Origin: Adiantum capillus-veneris | Lineage: Eukaryota; Streptophyta; Polypodiopsida; Polypodiales; Pteridaceae | Length of the DNA stretch: 62,000 nt | Direction of reading: 5' to 3' | Assembly: GCA_014529385.2 (NCBI GenBank) | Contig: CM043963.1 | Coordinates: 107,078,412 to 107,140,411 of the forward strand | Part shown: positions 1 to 10,832 of the stretch, piece by piece | Layout of the letters: the number at the start of each line of letters is the position of its first letter | Numbering within the stretch: the first letter of the stretch is position 1 | Made by a program: the position numbers and the translations under genes | Notes under the pieces: model-generated | Database searches by the model: none | Seen by the model: the letters and a program-made list of their open reading frames with translations, nothing else | Told to the model about the DNA's origin: nothing

Positions 1-1125
1 ACAGTGGAATCACAACGGGCCGAGGGGGTCATATCAGCAGAAGATGAAAGAGCCGAGGATGAGGAAAGTTCAAATGAGCATATGGAAGGTGCTAAGGTAC
101 AACCAGAGGAGACAATGAAAGAGCCAAGTCAGCCAGTGGAGGAGCCAAAAGAGCCTATGGCTGAAACTCAAGATGAGGAAAGCAGGCCTATAGATGAGCA
201 AAAGGATATGGATGAGGAAAGCAAGCCTAGGGATGAGCAAAATGATATGGATCAGGCAAGGATGTATGAGGCAAGCCGATCAACCGAGGGAGAGGAAAAG
301 ACCTTGGAGGAAACCTTGAATGAGGCAGAAAGAGCCATGGGGGAGACCCTTGATGAAGATGTGAATGATGACTATGAAGATAAAGCAGAGGAGAGCAACA
401 ACGACATGAACACTACAGAGACCCAGTATGGACCCTTGCTACCTATAGATACGGTTGTTCCGGTAATGTCTATTCAAGTATGGCAAAATATGTTCAGCTT
501 CTAACTACTTATATGTACTTGTCAACTTTTATAGAGGTTGATTATCTTGGACGTCAATGGATTGCTGTTGATGCGGGTGTCTCTCGGTGACAGAGGACCC
601 TTTGAGGATTTGCAAACGTTTCGGATGGGAACTTGTCGAGTCGTGGTTCGTCCAGGAACCAAGGAATTTATTCAGTTTCTTCTCCCGCGCTTCAGAGTTG
701 CCATATGGTCTTCAATGCAAAGGCAAAACTTGTCGCCACTAGTTGCAATAGTTTGCAGTGTATGCCACGCTCACACGTCAGATTTTGCCTTTTTGTATGA
801 TCAAAGAAAATGTGTTACCGTTGAGGGCCACTACCACCCTAAAAAACCATACTTACCTCTTTTGTACAAACCGTTTAGCCAAATCGGTGTACCCTTTGAT
901 GCAACTAATACACTACTAATTGATGATACTCCTGAAAAGGGAGAACTAAATCCGCCGGGAACAACTGTCTCACCACCTTCTTTCGAGGGGCATTGCTTCG
1001 ATTTTTACCTTGAAGACATTCTGATTCCATACTTACAGAAATTGTATCTCAGTCCATTGTTCACGGACGAGTTTGTACTTTCTAATGAATTAAGAGGACT
1101 CTTCTATCATGTCTTTGTCTTGTCT

Positions 1126-1217
<92 letters not shown>

Positions 1218-1218
1218 A
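1..1218 (+). CDS. 5'-partial gene: acidic N-terminal region joined to FCP1/NIF-like HAD phosphatase domain
   Basis: The frame is open from the left edge, so the true start is outside the window. Exon A (to 462) encodes a highly acidic Glu/Asp-rich tail with degenerate DEES/DEQ repeats. A phase-0 intron is inferred at 463-534 (donor GTAATG after a Pro codon, acceptor TTTTATAG). Exon B opens at 535 straight into an FCP1-homology domain: motif I LDVNGLL (Asp 550-552, Asn 556-558), motif II IWSSM near 710, and motif III LIDDTPEK near 919-939. This family normally dephosphorylates phospho-Ser/Thr proteins in the nucleus. The second motif-I Asp, the usual general acid, is Asn here, so activity may be altered or absent. 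The frame runs through a (AT)n(AG)n microsatellite to a stop at 1216-1218. The Ile-Tyr/Arg-Glu tail is probably not genuine, and the real 3' end may be spliced near 1060-1110. Confidence 0.72.
1130..1213. repeat. compound (AT)n(AG)n microsatellite
   Basis: About 40 bp of AT dinucleotides pass directly into about 43 bp of AG dinucleotides. The tract overlaps the nominal C-terminus of the FCP1-like gene. Confidence 0.97.
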
Positions 1219-1396
1219 CGTGGTAAAGAAATGTATTTCAAGCACACTTTTTCACATGGCACAATTGAAAAATGAGCTCAATAAACTTCATGTCTTGAAA
1301 GTCATTTGTATACACTTGGGTTCACAATAATAGCTGTTACATTGACACTACTTCAACCCGACCATCCAACTCTTTGCACAAAATATCTTTTTCCCT

Positions 1397-2799
1397 TCAC
1401 CGCATCACCTTACGGCCAGCTAGGAAAAAGGAAAAATCTGATAGATCCTTGTCCATTGACTCTTCAATGATGTCATGCCGCAAATGCTGAAGACTGCATA
1501 GCTTCCTTATTGTAACCACCAATAGTAGGCCATGCTCTTTATCAATCACTTCCACATCCACAGCAGGATTATCTTCCAAACCTACAGAAACCTGGTCCAT
1601 AGGAATGTACTTACCGTTGAGCATTTGTGATCGCATATACCAAAACGAGAGTAACAGTGATTGGCTTGCAATCATGTACTTGACAACTAGAGTATCAAGC
1701 GCGACCTCGCACCGTAAACCAATCTCTTCCTTTGCATACCATCCTCTGTCAAGAAGTTTGTCACAGGATGACTGCTGAAATGACTTGCACATGAACATAG
1801 TTTTTGTAACACGGATGTTGTAGCTATGAAACAGCTCTATGAAGAGTGCAACAGGACAAAAGTTTGCAATTCTAACCAGTTTGGTGGGAATAGAGCTACG
1901 TAGAGACCTTTGTATATCCTTGTAGAGCTTACTTCGCATTGCCTCCACCATTGTTTCCTCGGGAACTGGCCAGTCCACAATGTTCCAATCGGTTGGTAGA
2001 GGCACTTTCACCAACATGCCATTCTTATTCCCTGAGCTGAGTTGGTAGAAGTGGTCATAAAAAAATATTCCCTCATCAGCCAGTCTTTTGTTGCTCCTCC
2101 CTGAATATTGTAGAGAACCAATGTGGGCATGAACAACATGGAAGAGGCCTATTATGCACTCCACAGGCTCCCATTGCTCATAAGAAGAGGGATAAACATC
2201 TGCAATATATATAAGAAGAGATAAACTAAGAGTATCAATAAGTACAAATGACAAATCTAATGTAATTGAGCTGTGAAGAATGGAGACATTGCTCATAACA
2301 AGCGGGAGAAACATTGCAAAATATATAAGAACATTTATAATGAGAGTATCAGTAAGTTCACATGTCAAGAGTACTTACAATTGCAACGTGGTTGATGTAT
2401 ATCTGATACATTTCCACCGTTTGCTATCACCTCAGGATGGGTAAACACATGCTGAACAAGAACTTCCTTTACAGATCTTTTGCCGATTTCAACTTTGAAA
2501 TCCAACACTCTGGCCTTCCATGCTGAGCGGTAAACGTTGATACCACTAGACCTCTTGGGTCTTCTTGGTTGCATGAGGACCCATGAACCCTTGTTTATCC
2601 TTTGTCCAACCCATTGGTTCTCTGCACTTATTGAAGCTGGTATTGTAATTGAGGATATGCTACTACTTGGCCTTCTAGGCAAAGTGCAGTTGTTGGTGTG
2701 AGAGACAGTAAACACCTGGAGCCTCTTGGGCGAGAAGACGTGGACGCCATAGCTCTCAGAGAAAAGCTTTAGTGGAGGGAGATTCACTTTGAAAGCATT
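1397..2799 (-). CDS. unrecognised two-exon gene (3' part), convergent with the FCP1-like gene
   Basis: On the minus strand an exon opens after a good acceptor (pyrimidine run, then CCATTAG) at about 2799 and runs to 2379, ending at donor GTAAGTACTC. An intron at 2378-2200 ends in TATTGCAG. The second exon runs 2199 to 1397 and ends in TGA. The phase-1 junction keeps the frame, giving about 400 codons. No Met opens the first exon, so upstream exons are missing or lie beyond the copia remnant. The first exon is basic, with a segment rich in aromatic and basic residues (GSWVLMQPRRPKR) and a Cys pair near its end. The second exon looks globular, with several Trp, Cys and hydrophobic stretches. 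I recognise no family. The clean splice frame and lack of stops argue for a real gene or a recent pseudogene. Confidence 0.5.
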
Positions 2800-3109
2800 C
2801 TAATGGAGGGAAAGTGTTCTAAAATTCCAATATCTTGTGCGGGCTTAATGGTCACCCTCCAGTACGTTAATGACCATAAGAGAATATCAGAAGTGGGACC
2901 ACATGCAAGCACCTAAAAGCTCGGTGAAAGGAAGGAAATTACTATTGCTACAATCCTAGATTCGTGAAAGTTTTATGCTATTTTCCTATTTTTTGAGTCT
3001 TTCCACGTACTTTCCTACGTAACGTAGCCTTCATGCTCATTGGACGCGCTCTATTTTTCTCTCTCTTCATATGGCACTCCAAATGACCTCTGAAATTTCC
3101 TAATGTATG
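2800..3109. other. spacer with no recognised feature
   Basis: I see nothing coding here. It separates the unknown minus-strand gene from the copia remnant. Any upstream exon of that gene would have to be here or beyond, and none is recognisable. Confidence 0.5.
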
Positions 3110-3472
3110 GCTTAGACATCTTCTGATTGATTCGGATGTCGGACAGAACATTGCCAACATCATTACATTGATAGTCAAGAGTGCATTGACAGTTGCCAAA
3201 AATCGAGGTTTCCATGCTTGCACAAAGAACATTGAGATGCATTATCACTATGTCAGAGAGAGACTCTCAGCAAGAGAGATCAGCTTGGCTTATGTGCCAA
3301 CACGAGACAACCTTGTGTCTTTTCTCAAAGCCATTGCCTCATGAAAAATGAGAAGCTTTTCACAAAGCTTTGGGCTTACTCCCCTTTGTGGATTGATCAT
3401 GTCCTTAGGGCACGCCACTTCCCTGTACACTATGTGCCAGCTCTGTTCACCACATCACTCCTAGGGGAGATT
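3110..3472 (+). pseudogene. Ty1/copia RNase H C-terminal remnant
   Basis: Reading from 3135 gives the characteristic end of copia polyproteins: SALTVAKN, then a TKNIEMHYHYVRE segment, then LAYVPTRDN, then a degraded KAIA motif. A frame break and stop follow at 3342-3344, where the usual ending continues in another frame (EKLFTKL). The family places this RNase H just upstream of the polypurine tract and 3' LTR, and that is what follows: purine tract CTAGGGGAGA at 3461-3470, then TG at 3473. Everything upstream in the copia element (gag, integrase, RT) is absent, so this is a 5'-truncated fragment. Minus-strand open frames over this stretch are antisense shadows. Confidence 0.85.
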
Positions 3473-4175
3473 TGTTACCATACATATGTGGTAGGGATGT
3501 ATGTAACACAGATTGTTAATCATTTTTTCCCTCACTAGGGAGGTTTTTTCTCCCATGCATTGTATATACACCCATTATTCTAGGGTTAGCTTATCTTTCA
3601 TTTGTGCACCAAGAAATATGCTCTGTGGTGTGTCTTGAGCTTCTTCATCTTGTCGAAGGTGTGTGTGTGTGTGTGTGTTTTCCCTGCAACCCTATTTTTG
3701 ACTCTTTGTTTCTATACCCAAATGAAAATTCTTTGGGGGGGATGTTTTGATTTAGTCCTGCACCCTGCTGTCAAATTCTCTAAGGGAGGATACCTTTATA
3801 CTTTTGGGTGCTGCTATGTCACACGCGAGGAGGCTTCTTGGGAGGTATGACACATCCGCGCCACCAACTAGTGAGAACCCCCTCTACATTGGAAAAGCCG
3901 ACACATTCGACATCATTGGAAAAGCCTACACATTCGACATCAGTGCTTACAAAAGCCTAAGCTACACATTTTGTATGCATTTTTCATCCCCACTTATTAC
4001 CATCATTCTAACCCACTTCGTACTCATTTGCATGTTAGTTATAATTTGCTAATTCAATTAGTGTCAATTTCTCTAATCCTTTGTCTAATTATCATACTAA
4101 TCGCACTTTGAAAGGCTCATTAACGTTTCCTCCATATAATCACATCCCCTTTCAACCCTCCTAGCAACTTCCACA
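3473..4175 (+). mobile_element. Ty1/copia LTR (about 703 bp)
   Basis: The LTR begins TGTTACCATA immediately after a purine-rich tract and ends CTTCCACA immediately before a PBS-like sequence, so it carries TG...CA ends. It contains a short (GT)n at about 3658-3678. No second copy is in the window, so the boundaries rest on the flanking RNase H/PPT and the PBS. Confidence 0.72.
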
Positions 4176-4450
4176 TGCTATCAGAGCGACGACTCTGGTA
4201 GATAGATGTGCTCACGTGCCTCATTTTTTCCTTCCCACCCACCCCAAGAAGTCCATGGGAGGATTACTCCCCTTCCCAAGATTGACAACATAAATTTGTA
4301 TTTTGAAGTGATTGCAAGATGGTGCCATGAATTCTTCATTGCAAAGATGTAAAAGGAGGCAATGCAGCATGAAAGCTTGCGGAGTTGTGGTGCTCAACAA
4401 TGAACCATGAAAGCTTGCGAAGTGGTGGGGCTAACACCATAAAAGTGCGA
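4176..4450 (+). other. copia PBS and 5' leader fragment
   Basis: TGCTATCAGAGC at 4176-4187 matches the usual plant tRNA-iMet primer site TGGTATCAGAGC except for one base. Downstream is a possible degraded gag start (a frame reading roughly PKIDNINLYFEVI). A short near-duplicate of about 37 bp follows (units starting about 4370 and 4407, both with CATGAAAGCTTGCG). This is the start of an internal region, which is unexpected next to an LTR that also ends an upstream element. Confidence 0.6.
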
Positions 4451-5515
4451 GAGAAGATGCACATGAAAGCAATCTGAACGATTCATTCCCCTTCGATGGT
4501 GATGTGATGTCGCTTAATTACAATTAATTACAATTCAACTCTCAAATTTAATCTAAAACCACTATTTTATGCTCTAATTATTATGCTACAACTCACCATC
4601 AACTAACCTCTTTCATCTTCACCATTCATGATGCTGCATGAAGGTGCTTGTGATGATCCCCTCTCAAAACCATCTCTTTCAAAATGGAAACCGCAACACC
4701 AACTTTCTCCCCAATTGCTGGCTCACACTCTTCATGTACTTGAGAGAGTGGTGGTGTTGGATGGGCATGCACAGACATAAATACCTTTTCTTATAGAATG
4801 CATTCCTTTCCTTATATCATCCAATTCCATTCTCTCTCTCTCTCAGTGAATGATAGCAACAAGATCGACTTGAGACAGTTTTACAATTCACTCACCTATC
4901 ATTCTGTTAGTGGTCCTTTTAACTTTCAGCCAAATACTCATATGGAAACATCCACGTGCGTCTTGCACGTAAAGTAAGCCGATCTTTCATCTATTATAGC
5001 ATTAACAATACTATCAGCAATAACATTACCAATACTATTATAACATTAACATTGGAATGAAATGAGAACACGGCGGTTGTCTCAAGTGTGTTGAGTGTAT
5101 TGACTGCCTCTTATCTATAAACCGCCGGTCCGCCGCCGACAATGGCAGACTGACCGGTAGACCAGTTTGCACCTAAATCTCCAACTACTATAAAACTGTA
5201 GACCCTTAAACCATAGCAAGTACAAATCACCATTATGTAACTACAAATTTTATCACCATATCCAAGTACAAATTTTCATGTAACGAACTACCTCATCCTT
5301 TTCCTCCTCCTCCTCCCCCCAACCAACCTTAAAAACAAAATGAAGCATCTCTTCACATGCTTTTCCTATGTAAAACCCTAGAAAAACCAAGTACAAATTG
5401 CACTTGAACAGATGCCTACAGACAATTGACAAATTGCTTTAAACACTTTAACATTTATATAGACAATTTGTTACAAGCTACTGCGGCCTCTACGACCACA
5501 CATCATTCACAAACC
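4451..5515. other. long spacer without a recognised gene
   Basis: AT-rich sequence with short simple repeats, including a small CT run near 4832-4845. It includes the presumed 3' UTR and downstream region of the LEA-DUF4149 gene, which reads leftward into it. No coding signal is convincing. Confidence 0.5.
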
Positions 5516-8281
5516 CTACACTACAAGCCGATTTGCTAGGTACCACAGATGCCATGTCAGGCCTGCCACAATACCCAAATTTAAGTAGGAAGCCATTTGG
5601 TGAAGTCCTCTGAACTTGACATTGATGCTTGCGATACGTTCTTTCACTGCATCATCCGTTACTTCTTCGCCCCTTTGGCCACGTCCCTCTTCTTTCTCCA
5701 CCCTCAGCTTCTCAAACATCATCTGAATATTCAAGAATCACATTAGGAATACAATCAAACAAGCTTTGAGCAAAACTATACAACACAATATATTCGATGC
5801 TCCTGTATGCATACATTCATGATATATGATGCGGACATGGCGATCAATCGCATTACCACAGTCGATATGCATCTTATGTATGTATACATCATGTAGTATG
5901 CATACATGATGTGAACATGGCAATCCATGGACATTACCACGGTCGGTATCATCTTATGTGCCCGCATATGAAGGACATGCTTCTGATTCTGAATGCAGAC
6001 AATGCAAATAAAATAGTTTTAAAAAGTACCTTGGTTGCCCTTGGCTCCACTACAAGCATATTCAGCAACGCCAAGCCTGTGCATAGAGCAAAATTCACAT
6101 ATTGCCAGTGTTCCGGCCTATCCGCGGAAGGCCACGGATGTAAGAGCACATGTATAAGACCAGATAACACTACGCATACTGTGATCATGCGCAAATACAC
6201 CGGGAACAACTTGCTTTGCACAACTCCTAGCTGCTGACGAGGGAGGGTGCGCGAAAGAAGATGCCCAGACAAGAAAGTCATCCAGAGACTGATCCCATAG
6301 ATGGCGGAGAATGTCGCAAGGTAAATCGTCCGCAGGAATGGGCGTAGTATAGCTGACAACCTCTCCTTTGTGTGCACAGCTACCTCCCCTAGCTTACTCA
6401 TATTCTTTGCTTTTCCATACGCAAACACTCTATGAGTTGGCACTTGCCTCGGGCGTAGAGTCCCTTCGGCAGCGGCTGCAGCCCGTTCAAACACCTCCTT
6501 CGCCGCCTCTAATGCACCCTTGCCTGTATCTGCCAGGTATACATACTTCTCCCTCCACTCTCCACCTGTGTTTCCCGTTGTTGCATGTTCGAACAACTCA
6601 TGGGCCCTCTCTATAGCGCTCAACGCACTCTGCATCAAGTAAGCATAACTTTCTCGCATCGCAGCCACGTCTAACAAGCTTGGAGCACCGCCTGCTCCCT
6701 TAGGGCTTACTGAGAGTTCAGTGTCATCAGTAAACCACATGCATAGCTCATGCACTCTTCTCGCTAACTGCGCACTTCCATCCCCTGTTTTCGGACGGCC
6801 GGTGATTCGATCTTTCATCCCTTGGAACATCCCTCCTATCTTCCCCGTGTATCCCTCACGGGCTTCCTTGTAAGAGGCGGCAGCATCACCCGCTTCACGA
6901 GCTTTATCACGCATGCCTTGCGTGCTCCCTTTCGTGGCATCGCGCGCTCTCTCACTTACGTCCTGGACCTTGTCTCTAACACTTTGTGCAGTTTCCTCCA
7001 CACCCTGCTTGATTTTTTCAATGCTCTCAACTCCTGGAATGTATGGCATGTAGGATGCTGCTTCGTCCAATTTTTTCTTCATGTTGGCAAAGCCTGCATA
7101 TGATGACTCCTTTTCTCTTCCCTGCATCGATTGAGCGACTTCATGCCTTGCTTCATCTAATTTGCTTCTCAGTATATCCACTCCCGGAATGTACGACACC
7201 GCAGATTCCTTGCTAGGGATGTACGCAGATGCTTCATCCAATTTCAGCTTCATGTCAGCAAAGCTTGCGAGAGAGGATTCCTTTTCTCTTCCCTGCAGGA
7301 ATTGGGCAGCTTCTCTCCTTGCTTCCTCTAATTTGCTTCTCAGACTATCTAACGCCTCTTTGCCATATGACAATGGGTCAGTATCCTGAACATAAGAAGA
7401 ACCCTTCTCCTTTACTTCCCCAACCTTCTGCTTCAGTATATTCGCTGCCTCCTTGCCCATCTCTGCACCTGGAATGTATGATGCGGCCTCCTCTTTACTC
7501 GGTATGTAAGAAGAAAGCTTTTCACTGGTCTCAAAGGTGCCGCGCTTCACATCGTCTGTGCTTGGTACAAATGAAGAAAACTTTTCCTTAGCTTGCTCTG
7601 CGGTCTCATACACACCCTCCTTTGCTTGGCCAGCTTTTTCTTGAATTCCCTGAGCCGTTTCTTGCGCGCCATGCTTCACCTTTTCTGTTGTGTCTTGGAT
7701 CCCTTGTGCTGCTCTCTCTCCTTTGTCTTGAACCCCATGCTTTGCTTGATCATATACACCCTTCACTGTCTCTTTAGTACCTTCCTTAGCTTTGTCAATC
7801 CCTTCAGCTGCATGGCAAGAGCATGATTAAAGGAAGCCCATTTCAAGCACACAAAAATTCAACAAGAACATGATCAAAGGAAGCCCACTTCAAGCACACA
7901 ACATATCCAACAAGAAAGAAAAACCCATATTTGACAGAACATAGTGGAAAGCTTTTCCTACTTTGTGCCTTGAAAAAGAGGGACAAAATATGCGCAGGCC
8001 AGAAACTAGAAATTTGCAATATGGAAATTCCAAAAGAATACAAAATCACCTGTTTTTTCATAGCCTTTGTGCACTGTTTCCTTAACTTGGTCCATTGATG
8101 ATGGACAGGGCTCATTACCGCAGCCTGCATTTTGGATGGACTCTTTGGCAGAGCGGAAAACGTCTCCAGAGGTGTAACCCTCGGCACGGTGGTCAGCTTG
8201 AGTGAGGTGAGGCTCCGGGACAAGGACGACGACGGTGCTGAAGTAGCTAAGGAGGAAGGCTAGGGCAACGATGTTCATCAT
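5516..8281 (-). CDS. LEA-repeat protein with C-terminal DUF4149 (TMEM205-type) membrane domain, three exons
   Basis: Exons are 8281-8050, 7807-6030 and 5722-5516. The introns have GT-AG ends, in phase 1 (8049-7808) and phase 0 (6029-5723), and the frame is kept for about 738 codons. The start is ATG at 8281 (ATG ATG AAC), followed by a hydrophobic signal-like segment and a small Cys-containing region. Residues of about 78-550 are Ala/Glu/Lys-rich amphipathic repeats (AKEGVYETAEQAKEKF type) with repeated SYIPG-like motifs, typical of LEA proteins that protect membranes or proteins during drying. Residues of about 562-738 hold the four-helix DUF4149 domain; the last helix is in exon 3, after an EKLRVEKEEGRG loop. 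The arrangement matches the plant LEA/DUF4149 family (Arabidopsis At1g72100-like), probably at the ER or plasma membrane. No frame damage is visible. Confidence 0.88.
5808..5967. repeat. imperfect tandem duplication in the last intron of the LEA-DUF4149 gene
   Basis: Two units share GCATACAT, GACATGG or GAACATGGC, ATTACCAC and ATCTTATGT in the same order: 5808-5880 and 5899-5967. They are diverged and lie entirely inside the intron. Confidence 0.65.
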
Positions 8282-8330
8282 AATCTCTCACATGCAGAGA
8301 AAAATGCAGAGAGAAGGGTGCAATCTTTCC

Positions 8331-8375
8331 TCTCTCTCTCTCTCTCTCTCTCACCCACCCACCCACACACGCACA
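8331..8375. repeat. CT/CA simple repeat in the 5' leader of the LEA-DUF4149 gene
   Basis: About ten CT units are followed by CCA and CA repeats, in the presumed 5' UTR of the minus-strand gene. Confidence 0.85.
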
Positions 8376-8467
8376 CGCACACACGCAGTTATGGGAGCCT
8401 CGGTGATATTACCTGTACAAGAAGATGGCAGATCAGACGGGTAGACGCTCGTAGAGGATAGAAACTT

Positions 8468-8475
8468 CCTTTATA
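8468..8475 (-). promoter_or_regulatory. TATA box of the LEA-DUF4149 gene
   Basis: On the minus strand the sequence reads TATAAAGG, about 190 bp upstream of the ATG at 8281. The leader between them contains a (CT)n/(CAC)n tract at 8331-8375. I see no other promoter element with confidence. Confidence 0.5.
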
Positions 8476-8520
8476 ACCCTGCGCGAAGGAGAGCTCGTAG
8501 CAGGCCAAGTGGCACTCTTG

Positions 8521-8930
8521 CCCGGTTGCCACTTCTCGCGACGCTTGTCATTTCTAGCTGGAATTCATCTTTTTACTGCTATCGTAACCCCTGTTCCTAC
8601 GCGAACCCCACTCTTGACCCACCATAGCTCTCGTCTTCTGCCCTCCCAAGAGAAATGCATTGCGTCGTGGAGTCGTTGTGTCAAGCTTTTATTCACCCAA
8701 AACAGAAGCAGCCTTTTTCGGACCTACCACCTCCGTGACCGACCTCATCACCCTGGAAATGCAAGCGTTTCACTCTCTGCTCAGAGTAAATGCAGAGCAG
8801 TGTTAGATTGTTCAACTCCAAGAGTGCAGTATTTCAGAAGGCCTAGTTCTGCCCGCCATGACAGCGAATGTACTTGGTATATTGTTCTGCGGATTGTGTG
8901 AATGGTCATCCACGAGAAAGGCAAGGATGG
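8521..8930. other. upstream flank of the LEA-DUF4149 gene; no gene seen
   Basis: This lies between the TATA box and the first base of the E1 LTR. An open plus-strand frame exists but looks like chance coding: many Ser/Pro/Leu and no recognisable motif. It probably holds distal promoter sequence. Confidence 0.45.
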
Positions 8931-10429
8931 TGTCATAAAAACTAATATCTAATTCTCCTAAACGATTTCCTCATGTTAAATTGATCATTTAATATGGGGA
9001 AGTGCCAGGGGAGAAAAAGCTAGAATATTGGTTAAGCTGGCAAACTGGCCATAGTAGGGATCCAAAGGAGAAAAAATAGGGATCCAAAGGGGGGCCATCT
9101 GCAAAAGAGCAATGTGCAACAACGGGCTTAAAAGACCCTAAGGTTCAACCCATTAAGACTTCCAAAGTGCTAAGGTTCCAAAAAATTCAAAGGTTATGTC
9201 CAAAGGTCAAACATTAGGGACATTGGATGCTTTGTGTGTGTCCCAAAAGTCTTCATGCACCCTACACAGGAGGGGGCGAGCCCTAGTTGTAGGAGATGAG
9301 AGAGAAACTCACTCACACACACACACAAGCTCCCTTTACACAAAGGGAATGAGGGACACATGTCATCTCCCTAGCCCAAATGCCCACAAGGTGTACTCAA
9401 ATCCTATTGGATGACCTCGGAGGTGGACCAATGAGAATTAGGCTAGAGTAAATCTAGTTTAATCAATTTAAAAACACTTAATAAAAGAACCAATAAGAAT
9501 TAAGCTCTCTAGAAGACTATTGGACAGTCACCCAAGGGATCCACTGAGCATTCAACAGTCCAATGGCGGGGAAATGGGGACACATGTCAAAAGGCTATCA
9601 CTTAATTATGCTGCTTAATTTCCATTGGCTGAGGCTGGGGAGGTCCAATAGGATGCTAGCAAGAGCAAATAGCAAGAGGGGTTGACCAAGAGAGAGAGGG
9701 GACTGATTTTTCAAAGGCATTATCACCTACACACTCACACTAGCTCATGTGTGCAGTAATAAGTCTCTCTCTCCTTCTCAAGCTTTAATGGAAAGCTTAT
9801 CACCTACTCCAAGCTTGTGAGAAGGGAGGCCTACACCAACAACTCTTGGCTTTGTGATGCAAATCCAACCAAGAGCCAAGCTTCAATGCATGCTCATTTC
9901 CTGTACCATGCTAATTACTAAGCTAAGCTATATATGCTAATAATAGTGATTATATGAGGAGATGTATATCTTTCTCATAAGAATACTCCTTCCTCTCAAT
10001 CTACTCTCATAGCCGCTAGCTCTCACCATCTTCGAAGGTGTGTGAGGTCTTGGGTTTGAGACCGTGAGGGAATTGATGTTGTGTTTAATAAGTGTTGTGC
10101 TTAGTGTTGAAGTTTCCATCTTCATAGCACTATCTAGTATTGAAGGAACACAAAGAATTGTATTGTAAAATGTCTCAGAAACCATAATACAAAGCCTTTT
10201 GGAGGTGGGACCGGCTCCATGCAAATCCGGTCCTCAACTGCTGTCAATTGCTTAATTTCTCTCTCTTTTGAAGTATTGTTCATGATATCTAACTAGGTGT
10301 TATGCTTTTTGTTGCTCTCTCCACCCAAGCACTCTTGTTATTCTCATTAGGAATCTATTCTAACGAAAAGCTCACTATGTTCATGCTATTTTCCACTACA
10401 CACAAGTTACTAGGCCATTAAATGTTACA
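8931..10429 (+). mobile_element. E1 5' LTR (family A gypsy, about 1.5 kb)
   Basis: Begins TGTCATAAAAAC and ends AAATGTTACA just before a PBS. The same sequence, in reverse orientation, forms both LTRs of E2 (50574-52165 and 57723-59322) and the fragment at 26150-27120. Shared landmarks are the AGTGCCAGGGGAG start region, a TG-rich run near 9300, the CTCAAGCTTTAATGG area and the final CCATTAAATGTTACA. There is no partner 3' LTR on this element. Confidence 0.9.
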
Positions 10430-10430
10430 T

Positions 10431-10448
10431 TGGTATCAAAGCTCAAGG
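10431..10448 (+). other. E1 primer binding site
   Basis: TGGTATCAAAGCTCAAGG follows the LTR end after one base (T). It resembles the tRNA-iMet primer site of plant gypsy elements (TGGTATCAGAGC), with one change. Confidence 0.8.
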
Positions 10449-10832
10449 TTTCTCTTTTCTTGCTCAAGAAGGGAGGTCCTCAAGCTAGCTATAAATGGTT
10501 GGTATTATTAATTGCATGTGATTAAGTAGAATAGGGATTTTTCATCCTTGCAGTGCGCCTGCCTTTGTGCAGTTAACGGGGCATCACCGTCGAGAGCTAT
10601 GGTCTTAATAGTGGTGTCCTACGGCTTAACCACTATTGAGCTATTAGAAGCTTGACAGGAGCTGGTGCTGTTTTGGTGTTGAACGACCCTCTCTTCTATT
10701 CCTTGCAATTAATGGTGTTTGAGCCACGGGTACAGTAGCTTGAGTGCTTTTTGTAAAGGGGTAAAGAGGAGTAGCAACTAGGGCTTGAAGTGCCAAAGTA
10801 CACCTAAAAAGTTTACACCTAAAATTTGTTAG

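Noticed and set aside
4-6. GTG at position 4 as a start codon for the acidic/FCP1 gene
   Set aside because: The frame is open to the window edge and plant genes normally start at ATG upstream; the gene is simply cut.
2978-3248. Minus-strand open frames near 3.0-3.2 kb as possible 5' exons of the unknown gene at 1397-2799
   Set aside because: They are antisense to a clearly recognisable copia RNase H on the plus strand.
5911-7826. Several plus-strand frames over the LEA-DUF4149 gene
   Set aside because: They are shadows of the minus-strand coding exon, which has family motifs and consistent splice phases.
8509-8901. A 130-codon plus-strand frame upstream of the LEA gene
   Set aside because: No motif, low-complexity composition and no promoter context; it is probably chance in the gene's upstream flank.
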